From NCBI RefSeq assembly GCF_047511655.1, contig NC_133392.1, positions 96,899,042 through 96,963,041 of the forward strand: DNA of 64,000 nucleotides, written 5' to 3'. The notes beneath the pieces were generated by a model. That model saw only the letters and a list, made by a program, of their open reading frames with translations. It did no database searches and was not told the DNA's origin. The stretch comes from Castor canadensis. Taxonomy: Eukaryota > Chordata > Mammalia > Rodentia > Castoridae. The first letter of the stretch is position 1. Each line of letters opens with the position of its first letter. Positions 34,784-46,015 of the stretch are shown in pieces. Position numbers and translations under genes: made by a program.

Positions 34784-35984
34784 AGCAATACCAATATGAG
34801 ATAAACTGTGAAGCTGTTGGTAGATACATCACAGATGCAAAGAGAAATGCCAGTGTAACTAAGACACAGGAAACCTACTCTAACAGCTAATTGAGATTTC
34901 CTGTTAGGTAGGATTTAAGAAAACAATGGTAAAATTGATTTACAAAATAACTTTTCTTCCTCTTCAAGAATCACTAGGAAAATGACCCACTTCTAGTTGA
35001 AAATTTTCAGTCCTGTAGTTTTACCCATCAGTGCTATGGTGCCATTGTTTTCTTTAATTGATTCTCTTTTTGTCTCAGCCTCGTGAAGAGTCAACAGAGT
35101 GCAAAAACAGCAGCAGCCATTTCTGGAAAAAGCAGTACCTTGATCCTTCAAATACTTCAAGTTGTGTACCAGGCTAAAATTAGCCATTTTATTTCTCCCA
35201 GTAATTATCATGAATCGTTATGATATTATAATTTTGATGGAGATTTTATTTTGACTGGCTATATTATTTTCATACATCTAATAGTCAGTAAAATTTAATC
35301 TTTGGTATTTCCAGGGATTCATGTCCTAAAAAGAACTCCAAATACATAAAAGGAAATCAACCAGGCATAAAAAGAAACCAACTAGTCATCCTGAGAGAAA
35401 AATTATACCTTATTAATTTCTTCATTTTCTGTGTTCTATTTTCTACTTTTTTTGCAAAAGACACATTTTATGCACTATGTTTTTCCACTGATTATTCTTG
35501 ACTATGATTAATCCTAGGAACCTGATTCCCTGACTTCATGGGCTAAATCAACATACATTTTTATACTATCCGAAGTTTGGACTTAACTTTCTGTGAGAAA
35601 AACAACTGAAAAAATTAGAAATGGAAAGGACTACAGAGAGTACATATTAGGCATTAGATAAAATTTTTCTGTAGCCCAGAAGAAATTTCTTAAAACCATG
35701 TCAGAGAATGGTAAATATCTTCTTCCCAGCTGTTTTCCATTTAACACCCTCTCACTTTGTTAATAACCATCTCAAGCATTGAAAGATGAAACCACACCAA
35801 GAACTTCTTTGGAATGTGAGAGTAAGAAATATATTTCTCTTAAAGAACAAGCAAGTAAATATAGAAAATAAGGCAATAATAAAAACATTATTTCATCTAG
35901 TCCCAAGTGGATTTTATTTCATCTTTCATGGTTATTCTCCTGTTTTGTGAGACAGGGTTTCAAAACTGGCTAGGCTCCAAAATA
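34784..35984. other. AT-rich intergenic DNA
   Basis: I see no gene. The 72-residue minus-strand frame at 34993-35211 matches nothing. Confidence 0.5.
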
Positions 35985-36066
35985 AAAAGAGCCAAAAAGG
36001 CTAGAGGTTCATGCAAGTAAAGCACCTTCCTGACAAACCCAAAGCCCTGAATTTAAATCCTAGTCT
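35985..36066 (+). mobile_element. ID-like SINE, sense, decayed
   Basis: 'gaggttcatgcaagtaaagc' and 'gccctgaatttaaatccta' preserve the tRNA-like layout. A GA microsatellite replaces the A tail. Confidence 0.75.
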
Positions 36067-36089
36067 GAGAGAGAGAGAGACAGAGAGAC

Positions 36090-36132
<43 letters not shown>
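36067..36132. repeat. (GA)n microsatellite
   Basis: A GA tract of about 66 bases with a few CA and AAAG interruptions follows an ID SINE, as expected from expansion of its 3' tail. Confidence 0.95.
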
Positions 36133-36133
<1 letters not shown>

Positions 36134-36649
36134 CATGAATGTTGCACCATAGTCCTTCCCAGGCACAAGAAAGTTTCCAAATAACTAAGACTGAGTAGTG
36201 AGTAGTGGTTCATGTAAGGGAATCTTCTGCTTCCTGCCTTAAGTGCTGAACTAATCAATTCTTTGTGATTTTTCCCTAGATAAAAAAAGTGAGAATTGTC
36301 TTAAAAACTGGATTTCAAATGTTTAGCATTTTATTTATATACCACAATTCAATAATTCACAAAGTCATTTAACATTCTCAAGACACAAATTAAGTTCAAA
36401 TTTCACAGAAGAGGCTGAGCTATTTTGGATACTGTCTTTTCTTGCCTACCAACAATATATCAGTGCAATTTTCCTAGCCATATTTCTGTTTGTTTTGGGT
36501 TTGCTTGCTTTTTTATTTGGGTGGTTTTGATGTTGGGTTTGTTGTTCTTTTGTTGTTGTTTGCTAGCACAATTTTCTACCATATTTATATTTAATAGTAA
36601 AGTTAGAATGTGATGAATGTGCAATTCATTTTAGAATTCTGTAAGATAG

Positions 36650-36760
36650 TTTTCTCCAACTCAGTTTCATTATAAAATAGTGATAATAATATCTTCTCAT
36701 GAGGTTTTGAGGATTAGAAATATACAAGTACAATGCCTAAGATAGAGTATACTCCAAAAA
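36650..36760 (-). mobile_element. MIR SINE fragment, antisense
   Basis: 'ctcagtttcattataaaata', 'gtgataataatatcttctca' and 'gttttgaggattagaaata' closely follow the reverse MIR core. Confidence 0.7.
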
Positions 36761-37006
36761 GATATTCCCAGCTCTGTTCTCCTAACACACATACCCCCTT
36801 TGCCCAGCTTCCCTCTTACAATTGGCATAAAAGTACATAAGCATCAACTTAATGCCAAGTGACTTTATTATTCAAAAATGTCTTAAAGCCAATTATCAAC
36901 TGCAAAAAGCATTTATTTTAAAATTATACCTTCATTCTGATTATTCATTTCTTAAATATACTTAAAGATTAAAACTGGTTAAGTATATTTATCTCTGGAA
37001 AAATAG

Positions 37007-37075
37007 TAAATATATATGTACGTATACATATATTCAATATATATATATATTCAATTAATATTTGATGTGTATATA
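37007..37075. repeat. AT-rich (TA)n-like tract
   Basis: It consists of TATA and TATG units with a 15-base pure TA core near 37037-37051. Confidence 0.85.
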
Positions 37076-37097
37076 AAAAACAGTATCCTTTAATCAC

Positions 37098-37205
37098 TTT
37101 TTTTTGTTGTTCATTTATTCACATGTGCATACATTGTTTGGGTCATTTCTCCACTCTGCCCCCTCCCCCACCTTCCTCCCTCCCCCACTCAGTTCCAGGC
37201 AGGTC
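37098..37205 (-). mobile_element. young-type L1 3' end, antisense, truncated
   Basis: T tract, 'attcacatgtgcatacattg' and a C-rich tract give the same 100-base 3' piece as at 7487-7590. No flanking duplication was seen. Confidence 0.85.
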
Positions 37206-39570
37206 CTGTAATAACATTAGGCAACTGGAAATCAGATTAATGGCTCCATTATCCAGCCCTGTAAATTAGCAATTCAAAGGGCACATTAGTTATATGACCA
37301 TATTTAAGTTTCCTTTTCATAGAAACAGTATAGCTTGGGTTCTTGGAGGCTGATATTTTAATCCTGTCCCTGTACTTTCAAGCAAATAGTTTCTCCAAAT
37401 ACAGTTTTTGACTATTTAAAATGATATAATATTACAATGGTTTAATCATACCACAGTAAAGGTCAAATTAGACAATTGATAAGCTTGTGAATCTAAAATT
37501 CCAAGCAAAAGAATCTAATTTTCATATTTAGATAAAGAAGATTGTGGTCAAATCCAATTAGTCTCAGAGTACAAACATAGTATTGGTAAACACCCCTGAT
37601 AATAATAAAGGGAGACTCAGAAACCTCAGAGAAGAGCTGCTTGGACTCTTTTGAAAGGACCCATTAAAGATAGTGAAGAGTTTTGTCTGTCATGCTGAGT
37701 AGTTTGGACCTGCTCCTATAGGCAAAGAAGAATGAAAAGAATTGGAAAGCAAGCAAGTAAAATCATCATAATTATTTTTCAGGAAGAAAATTCCAAACTC
37801 AATGCGAAACAAAATGGCAGAATAAACCCATCTGGGCAGATATAGATCAAGCAGAACACAAAGATGATTTGCAGTGGCACATGCAATGAAGAGCAAAATT
37901 AAGAAGCTTACATGCTGGAACTTACCAGCCATCTACTACCTCTTAAACATCAGAGCAAAAATGACTTGTAGCTATATGAAAAAAAATGTCATTAAACAAG
38001 TGGAGTTCTAATCACAAGCTGTATCTCAGATGATGTTGATATTTTAAAATTTAATAACTCTGCACACTTGCAAATTTCAGAATTACAATAAAAATGCTGA
38101 ATTTGGGGGAATGGTCAAAATCTTATGAAGAAATACTGGTAATGCTTATAAAAGATACATGATTTCCAAAGGCAATGATATAATATGATGATAGATCATC
38201 TTTCATACTTAAATTTGCAGTTGTTTTTGTCTGAGGCTATCATATCCTTCTTATTGTTCTCCTATGCACCACTCTTCACAAATCAGGAATCTGGAAAACT
38301 CTGAAACACATGTTAAGGTGAATGATAACAATGCCAGTCCATAGTTTAAGCAATTGATGCTGCTTCCTGATGTCAGAATGAACTGCTGAACTGTGTAAAG
38401 TCAAGTTGTTCTGCCATGTATTTATATTTTAGTTGGACATAAGCTATAATGGGCTTGCATCAGTAGAGATTTAAAAACCTGTCTCCACAGGAATAGAAGA
38501 TGAGCTAACAGCATGTTTAGGGAACATGGAACCAAAGTTTTTACTTGAACTTTATCATTGCACAAAAACACAGCCACCACATAATCCAGTGTTGGGTTCT
38601 TGGAAAAGTTTTTCTGAATATTGTAAGCTTCTTTTTAGTAGATTAATAAATGCAGGGAGGTGTGGGCCACAAGTCAGAAAGATTCAGGAGCCATAACTAG
38701 ATGTTCTGGCAAATTCTACATTCTGGGAAATGTCATTATTTCATAAGCCTCACCAAAAACATCACAACTGCACATTTTTAATATCTGTCTAACCACAGTT
38801 TAGAAGTCAATGGCTATACATAACTTCTAATTTTAGTATCTTTAACTCTCTGGATATTTTGAGCTCTCTGTTTTGCATTTTCTTTTGAATGTGAGGAAAT
38901 CCCTGTCTTATATAACCAAAAGTGATGACAAATGTCACAATCTTAAGAAAACTGTCTTCTATTGCTGTTTTCAGTTTTTAATAGTCCAAGTTTTACAAAT
39001 TGGTAAGTTTGACACTGAGATTTAAGAATAATGTGTTTAAAAGAATGACTACTTAAACATTTTTAACCATGTTTATGCAAGTCACAGTGACAAATGATAC
39101 CTCATCCTGAGGAGGGACAGGAACAGCACAGCCTGGGCTTTTGTTTCTATAGCTTTTCTTCTTCTCTTCCTCTTTCTTTTCTTACCTTAGAAGTATCACA
39201 TATTTGGACTTGAATTAAAGACTTTGCATTAAGAAATTCTTTTAGAATGAGATTTTGTGTCTGTATATTTTACTTGGTTTTGATCCATTTATTCTCAACT
39301 GTCATTCTAATTACTATGAATTAACCCATTATAATACTTTACTTGTCCCAGTAAAAAAGTATTAACATTATATTTTATTTGGAAAGTAAATACCTAGTTC
39401 CCCCCTGGAAAGCCGACAACTGATTAAAGATTTTTTTACTAGAGTAAGAAATTATTTTAACAGTAACTGGACTCAAACAATAGTGGAAAACAATAGAATC
39501 CAAAAAGATAATAAACATTGGAAGTATAGAAGTGTAGGGAGGAAAAGGCAAATGACCTAAAACTCTTTCT
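37206..39570. other. AT-rich intergenic DNA
   Basis: Over 2 kb holds no recognisable gene or repeat. Frames are at most 80 residues and match nothing. Confidence 0.5.
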
Positions 39571-39862
39571 AGAAAGAGAAAGAGAGGAGAGAGACAGAGA
39601 GACAGACAGACAGACAGAGACAGAGAGAGAGAGAGAAGGAAGGGAGGGAGGAAAGAAGGAAGAGGAGTAGGGGAGGGAGGGAGGAAGGAAGGGAGTAAAG
39701 AGGAGGGAGGAAGGAAGGAAGGAAGTAAAAAAGGAGGGAGGGAGAAAGGAAAGAAGGAGGGAGAGAAGGAAGAAAAGAAGGAAGGAAGGAGGGAAGGAGG
39801 AAAGAGAGAAGGAAGGAAGGAGAAGAGAGGGAAGGAAGGAGGGAGGCAAAAACGGAGGGAAG
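39571..39862. repeat. long GA/GGAA purine tract
   Basis: About 290 bases are almost purely purine on the plus strand, with GAGA, CAGA, GGAA and GAGG units. The 148- and 150-residue open frames on the minus strand are Ser/Pro/Leu/Phe repeats produced by this tract, not genes. A TATA/CACA tract follows at 39958-39997. Confidence 0.97.
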
Positions 39863-40194
39863 AAGACTTTGTCTACACTTTGAGAAAGCTCCTCCTGAAA
39901 GCAGTACACTAAACCTTAGTTCACTTATGTCTGCTTTTTTCTGTATACAAATTTTTACTGTATATACATATGTATATATATATACACACACACACATCAT
40001 CCTATGTACTTCCAACCCCTTTCTGCATACATATTTTCCATCAAATTGTTTAGAGTTGAAAGGTGGGAAATTAGGATAGGAATAAAATTGTTAGTACTAA
40101 AAATAGTGAAGCAATTTTGCATTATCAGAAAGTGTCTTGTTTCTTTGTCATTTCAAGTCATGCCATATGGCTGGTTAGCCTAATTGATTGAGCC

Positions 40195-40352
40195 AGTGGC
40201 TCTCAAAGCGTGTTCCTCAGACTTGCATTGCCTGGGATTTTCATCTATGATCCTGTTAAAAATAAAAATTCCCCAGCCTACTCCAGACTTACTGAATTGG
40301 TCAGTAGAGTGGGGTCCAGCAACATTATTTTTTGGGAACTGAGTTAATTACC
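40195..40352 (+). mobile_element. MER5-like hAT (Charlie) DNA transposon remnant
   Basis: It opens 'agtggctctcaaagcgtgtt' and continues with 'ttcatctatgatcctgttaa', 'ccccagcctactccagactt', 'tgaattggtcagtagagtgg' and 'tccagcaacattat'. This is the MER5 order, a non-autonomous hAT element. The right terminal repeat is lost. Confidence 0.75.
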
Positions 40353-40394
40353 CCATGTGAGCCAATTACTATACCTTTATTTTAAAATCAATGT

Positions 40395-40795
40395 CTACAC
40401 TCTTGTTATAGGCTGATTTATGTTCTTCCAAATTTCATATATTGAGGTACAAAACCCCAGTTCCATAGAGTTTGTTTTTGTCAGTAGAATCTTTGCAGAG
40501 TAATTGAGGTTATATAAGTTTATTAGAATGAGCTCTAGTCCAGGGTGACTACTGTTCTTACAAAGAGAAGACTGAGGCACAGACACACACTGAGGAAAGA
40601 TCATATGAAGAAAAATAAAGAAGATGCCATCTATAAAACAAGGAGACAAGCCATAGGAGAAATCAACCTGGACCATACCTTAGTCTCAGATGTCTGGCTG
40701 CCATAACTTCAAGGAAAAATCTTCAGTTGTTTTAAGCCACCTAGTCTCTGGCACTTTGTTATGGCAGTGCTAGAAAAGTTAAATACTTCAAAAAC
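40395..40795 (+). mobile_element. MaLR-like element, copy 2 of the family at 17932
   Basis: 'caaatttcatatattgaggt', 'gaagactgaggcacagacac', 'gaagatgccatctataaaac', 'gttttaagccacctagtctc' and 'ggcactttgttatggcagtg' follow the same order as 17932-18600 without the L1 insert. Class by layout only. Confidence 0.65.
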
Positions 40796-40866
40796 CCTAA
40801 TGAAAATCTACTCACAAAGACAAAGATAAGATATTCTTGAAAGAATATAACTTGAAAACAAAACAA

Positions 40867-41075
40867 TGGGCCATGCATGGGAGTACACAGCTATAACACC
40901 AGCTATTCAGGAGGCAGAGGTCTAAGTTTATCTCCAGGCAAAGGCATGAGACTAAAAACACACTTTCTTTAGTTTTACATTAAAAAGGGCTGGAGACATA
41001 GTTCAAGTGGTAGGGCACTTGCTAGCAAGCAACCTGAGTTCAAACCCCAGTACTGACAAAAAAATTAAAAAATTT
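40867..41075 (+). mobile_element. B1/ID composite SINE, sense
   Basis: A B1-like part ('gccatgcatgggagtacaca', 'attcaggaggcagaggtcta') is followed by the ID part ('gggctggagacatagttcaa', 'cctgagttcaaaccccagta') and an A-rich tail. Confidence 0.85.
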
Positions 41076-41094
41076 TAAAAAACCCAGAGGGATT

Positions 41095-41975
41095 GTTATT
41101 GGATGTAAGTTTGGGAGGAAATGTTAGATCCCTACTTCACATAAGAGACAAAAATAAAAATTCAATGAAAGCTAGAAAACCTAAAGATAAAAAGCCAAAC
41201 TCTAACAAAGAAAATGACAAGAAGAGAATATATAATATCTTTGAGGAGAGAAAAAAATTTTAAACAAGAAAAAAAATCAGAGAATTCTTACAGATACTCT
41301 GTTTAAGCAAAAATGTAAAACTCTATTGTGGCAAAATATACCCTCAATGCAAAATAAAATGGCAACATAGGCGAAAAGTATTTGTAACATGTATATAAAA
41401 TAAAGGGTCACGATCCCTAAGGTACAATCTTCCTGTAAGTCAATGAGAAAAATATTATCATATTAATATCAACCAAGTTGGGAACAGGAATTCACAGAAG
41501 TGCAAACCACTAAGAATGTATGAAAAGATGTTCCATGTTAGCACTGGACAAAGTAACATAAAGTATGGTTTAATTATTATTTATTGTTGCCAATCAGATT
41601 GGTGAAAATTAAGACTGCAAAAATACAGAGTAGATGATATCAGGAATTGGGCATTTTCTTTTAGAAGAAAAGAGAAGGGTACACACTGCCCAATTTAGCT
41701 CTAAAATATCATCATTGAAAAATGAGCATGCCTGAATCCAGCAATTCCACAAACCTCAGTGAGAGAAGTAAAGGGACTTGTATACTGAAATAGCATCATG
41801 TGAAAGCAGGTCACGAAGGGAATAACTGGCAAGAAAACTCGTCATGAAAAAGGAAACTGTCATTTAAGTTATGGTGCATTTATGTTATGTAATACCATAT
41901 GGATATTAATATTTTTCTCTGCATGTGCTATCAAGACAAAAAGTTGTAGAACAAAACAGTATATCTAGTACAATC
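41095..41975 (+). mobile_element. old L1/HAL1-like element, sense
   Basis: 'gagaagggtacacactgccc', 'gcatgcctgaatccagcaat', 'tgtaataccatatggatatt' and 'aaagttgtagaacaaaacag' follow the ORF2 C-terminal region of an old L1 with heavy decay. Confidence 0.65.
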
Positions 41976-41984
41976 TCACTTTTC

Positions 41985-42053
41985 TTTGAACTCAGGGCCT
42001 CGCACTTCCTAGACAAGTGCTCTATCTACTTCGTGAGTCACACCTCCAGCCCA
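41985..42053 (-). mobile_element. ID-like SINE, antisense
   Basis: 'gaactcagggcctcgcactt', 'aagtgctctatctacttcgt' and 'cacacctccagccc' are the reverse tRNA-like part. There is no poly(T). Confidence 0.75.
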
Positions 42054-42515
42054 CAATCTCCCTTTATAAAACTAAAGTGACATTAAGTATCTACTAATGT
42101 AGGATTGCTTCATTTAATATGGGAAAGTTAACACTATAACAACAGCATCCATCTTTTTAATTTGAGGTTTTACAGATGTTGAAAAAAATTCAAAGGAAAT
42201 TAAATGAAACCCAAGAATGTTTATATGCCTTTTTAAAATGGAAATTTAAAGTACACTTCAAATCCAAGGTGTATTTCTTTAGATTTTAATAATTTTGTCT
42301 CTGCTTTGTTACAAATTTATCACTTTAGAAAGTGAGATTTTTATTATTCTTTCATGACTTATCTAGATTAACTGAAAATATTCTCTAGCAAATTTGGGAT
42401 TTTTGATAGTACAAAAACTTTCTAGAATGTATTAACTCCTCTGGAGTGGGGACATCAAATTCTTTCATATTTTGGGTTTTCTATCTAACCCTGTACCTCC
42501 CATATATGTTCGCCC
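42054..42515. other. AT-rich intergenic DNA
   Basis: Nothing assignable was found. Confidence 0.5.
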
Positions 42516-42596
42516 CTTGGAGGCATGGCTCAAGTGGTAGAATGCCTACCTTGCAAGTATGAGGCCCCTTGTTCAATCGCCAGTACTGGGGGAAAA
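42516..42596 (+). mobile_element. ID SINE, sense
   Basis: 'ggaggcatggctcaagtggt', 'gcaagtatgaggccccttgt' and 'caatcgccagtactgggg' show the ID layout. The A tail is short. Confidence 0.82.
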
Positions 42597-43283
42597 TAAT
42601 TTCAAATTGCCCTTTTATAATTGCAAATCATCTTTCTTATATTGCTTTCAGTTGATATTTCTACAAGGTAGAAAGGCAGCTCTGGCAGAAATTCTGTGCA
42701 GTAACTCCCTATATCAACTTAGAACAAAACATTTGGCTTATAAGTACTTACATCTCAATATTGCTATGATTTAATTTTAGCCAAGTTCCTGATTTAGTTC
42801 ATGTACTGTCTTGTTTGGGTTCAAAATAAAAGCACCTATTCCACTTGGAGAAAAGAAAAAGAATGTAGTTTAATCTTATTCCAGTGCTTTTGTATGATTT
42901 GGGTTTTTGGACAGTTTGACAGAATTCAGTCACCCTGAGGCAAATTAGGCATATCATAGTAAACACATTCTATCACATGGAAATTAAAAGTGCAAAAGCA
43001 AAAATAAACTTCATCCATTCTTACAAGAACAATCATTTCCGTCAAAGTCACACTACGCAATGCTTGGGCACTGTATAGCAATGTCTTATTTTCTGCATTT
43101 TTAAGAACCAAGTTTTCTCTCTTTTAGACTATAACGTTTTTGGAATCTAGGACTTTTATTAATTATTAACAGTATGTGTGGCATTCATTCTTTCTTATCC
43201 TCATAGATTACAAGAGTATGTTTCTCAGTACTTATAAAGAGTGTATCCTAAATGTTTTCATGCCATGATTTTCCTAAGCTAAA
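42597..43283. other. AT-rich intergenic DNA
   Basis: Nothing assignable was found. Frames of 61 (minus) and 71 residues (plus) match nothing; the 71-residue one starts inside the ID SINE. Confidence 0.5.
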
Positions 43284-43295
43284 AAATAAATTCTC

Positions 43296-44226
43296 CACCA
43301 ACAACAACAGGTATTGGCGAGGATGCGGGGAAAAAGGAAGCCTCTTACACTGTTGGTGGGAATGTAGACTAGTACAACCACTCTGGAAAAAAATTTGGAT
43401 GCTACATAAAAAGCTAGACATCAATCTACCATTTGATCCAGTAATACCACTCTTGGGGATATACCCAAAAGACTGTTACTCCAGAGGCACCTGCACACCC
43501 ATCACTATTCACAATAGCCAAGTTATGGAAACAGCCAAGATGCCCCACCACTGACGAATGGATTAAGAAAATGTGGTATCTATACACAATGGAATTCTAT
43601 GCAGCCATGAAGAAGAACGAAATGTTATCATTCGCTAGTAAATGGATGGAATTGGAGAACATCATTCTGAGTGAGGTTAGCCTGGCCCAAAAGACCAAAA
43701 ATCGTATGCTCTCCCTCATATGTGGACATTAGATCAAGGGTAAACACAACAAGGGGATTGATTGGACTATGAGCACATGATAAAAGCAAGAGCACACAAG
43801 GGAGGGGTGAGGATAGGTAAGACACCTAAAAAATTAGCTAGCATTTGTTGCCCTCAACGCAGAGAAACTAAAGCAGATACCTTAAAAGCAACTGAGGCCA
43901 ATAGGAAAAGGGGAACAGGTACTAGAGAAAAGGTTAGTTCAAGAAGAATTAACCTAGAAGGTAACACCCACGCACAGGAAATCAATGTGAGTCAATGCCC
44001 TGTATAGCTATCCTTATCTCAACCAGCAAAAACCCTTGTTCCTTCCTATTATTGCTTATACTCTCTCTACAACAAAATTAGAAATAAGGGCAAAAAAGTT
44101 TCTGCTGGGTATTGGGGGGGAGAGGGAGGGGGCGGACTGGGTGGTAAGGGAGGGGGTGGGGGCAGGGGGGAGAAATGAACCAAGCCTTGTATGCACATAT
44201 GAATAATAAAAAAAAGGAAAAAAAAT
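43296..44226 (+). mobile_element. young L1, 5'-truncated, sense, near-complete 3' end, TSD
   Basis: A 931-base sense copy runs from the ORF2 C-terminus to the A tail. The 12-base repeat aaataaattctc flanks it at 43284-43295 and 44227-44238. The frame 43252-43554 encodes ORF2 C-terminal sequence (WRGCGEKGSLLHCWWECRLV, FDPVIPLLGIYPKDC) before a small internal deletion near 43499 shifts it, so ORF2 is dead. The 3' UTR has a G-rich tract at 44113-44171 and ends in an A-rich tail. It is the same subfamily as 21094-21822. Confidence 0.97.
44113..44171 (+). other. G-rich tract in L1 3' UTR, potential G-quadruplex
   Basis: Runs of three to seven G occur at least six times within 60 bases on the plus strand, which meets the usual G-quadruplex pattern. 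The C-rich equivalents on the antisense copies are at 7540-7585, 18141-18198, 21143-21208 and 37153-37190. Confidence 0.75.
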
Positions 44227-44238
44227 AAATAAATTCTC

Positions 44239-44849
44239 TATAAAAATGGGCCCTATTTAAATGCTATTAGGAAAATAAGAGTGATTTTTTTTAACCTAAT
44301 GTTGACATCATTAGTGCTGCCTACCAATTATTTTCAGGTCTCTTGGTATATTCCAAGCTGCACTTGCCTTCCCCCTTGAAGTCAATGCTAATTGTTTTGA
44401 TCAGAGATCAAACCCTCCAGGTGGAAGATCTAATACCTCTGTATAATCCACCATGTTCTGTTTTCTTCCCTCTAGCAAGAACATCAGCATCTAATGCTGA
44501 CTATTTTGTCACTTGAGTTCTCTAAAGTGACTACAATGACCAGAATTCCCCTTCTGAGTGGACAGGAGCCATGTGTAAGATAAAACCTTTGTGAAGTTTG
44601 GGGGGGTGAGATTTTGAAGTTGTTTGTTATGATAGACATATCTAGGTTATCCTAGCTGTACCTACATCACCAGATTTTGAAAATGATGGGATCTGAATTA
44701 TAACCTGCTTAGGCAAGATGAGGCACAGGTAAAAGAAACAGATTGTCACTGAAGAGTGGAGAGAAAAAGCACAACAAGAGGTAATAATGGAAAGCAAATT
44801 GAAATTCTTCCCATCTAACAGCAAATAAAAATAGGTGCACAGATTTTAA
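44239..44849. other. intergenic DNA, nothing assignable
   Basis: It lies between two L1 copies. There is no gene; the longest frame, on the minus strand, has 60 residues. Confidence 0.5.
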
Positions 44850-45484
44850 AGTTCCAGATTTTTAATGATAGAACTACTGTATGGCCCTGCTACATCACAC
44901 CTTGACATATATCCAAAGGAATGTAAGTCAACATTCAGTCCAGATACCTGTACTCTCATGCTTATAGCAACACTATTCATAATAGCCAGAAAATGGAGCC
45001 AGCCTAGTTGCCCATCAACCAATGAAAGTATAAAGAAAATGTGAGATATATACACAATGAAGTTTTATTCAGGCATACAGAAGAATGAAATTATGTCATT
45101 TACAGGAAAATGGATGGAACTAGAGATCATCCTGTTAAGTAAAATAATCCAGACTGAGAAAGTCAAATATTGCATGTTCTCTCTCATATGCAGAATCTAA
45201 TCCTTAAAAATAAATGACAAGAATGTAAAGTAGGTACTGTTTGGGTGGGTACATTCAAGGGAAAGAGGGAGGGTGAGAAGAAAGAGGAAGGATAAAAATG
45301 GTTGAAGTATTTTATACACCTGTGTGAAAATAGAACAATGAAACTTGCTGAATTTGCTCCAAGAAGGAGGGATGGGGGACAAGAGGAGTAATAGAGGGGA
45401 AGGGTTTGAGCAGGGTACATTGTATGCATGTAGGGAGCATCATAATGAAGCCCTTTGTACAACAAATATGTGCTAATAAAAAAT
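44850..45484 (+). mobile_element. older L1, ORF2 end and 3' UTR, sense
   Basis: 'ctgctacatcacaccttgac', 'gcaacactattcataatagc', 'atggatggaactagagatca' and 'ttctctctcatatgcagaat' lead to a 3' UTR with 'gtgtgaaaatagaacaatga' and an A-rich end. The 3' UTR differs from both family A (6165) and the young L1, so at least three L1 subfamilies are present. Confidence 0.88.
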
Positions 45485-45944
45485 GGACAACAGTTCCAAA
45501 TTTTTATGATCTTCCTCAAAATAACCACTCTTGATAAATGTCAGTCTAATTTTATTATAAAATCATTTGAAGGTTCAAGCTAGTCAGCACTAAAATTGCA
45601 TGAGTTGCACATTGATACAAGCAGCAAGATATACATATCCATATTTAATCTCTTATGCAATCCAATAAGTACGAGGAGCAAAAAAATACAATTATTCACA
45701 TAACAAGGGAAAACACATTTCATCTCCAATTAAAATGTATCAATAACAAGTTGAAGTTCAACATTATATTTACCAAGTGAGGAATCAAGAAAATATATAC
45801 TTCTAGACCTTCTATTCTTTCTGACCCTACACAGAAATTTGGAACAATGGTGGTAAACAAGTAAAGCTAGCAGCAATTTTCACAAAGAGCTCACTGTACA
45901 TATTTAACAAGGGCTCTAATTTAGTTCTAAATTCAAATTACTTT

Positions 45945-46015
45945 AGAAGAACTTTTGTAAATATCACAATGTACCCTCAGTACAGCAATAATATAATTTA
46001 AAATTTCTTAAAATT
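45945..46015 (+). mobile_element. L1 3' UTR family A tail, copy 3 (short)
   Basis: 'gaacttttgtaaatatcaca' and 'atgtaccctcagtacagcaa' before an A/T-rich tail match the last 70 bases of 6165-6650 and 56310-56810. Confidence 0.75.

Noticed and set aside
39457..40015. Open frames of 150 and 148 residues on the minus strand, the longest in the window
   Set aside because: They are Ser/Pro/Leu/Phe-repeat translations of the GA/GGAA tract at 39571-39862.
43252..43554. 100-residue plus-strand frame with Trp/Cys-rich start
   Set aside because: L1 ORF2 C-terminal remnant, with its first residues coming from flanking DNA and a later frameshift.
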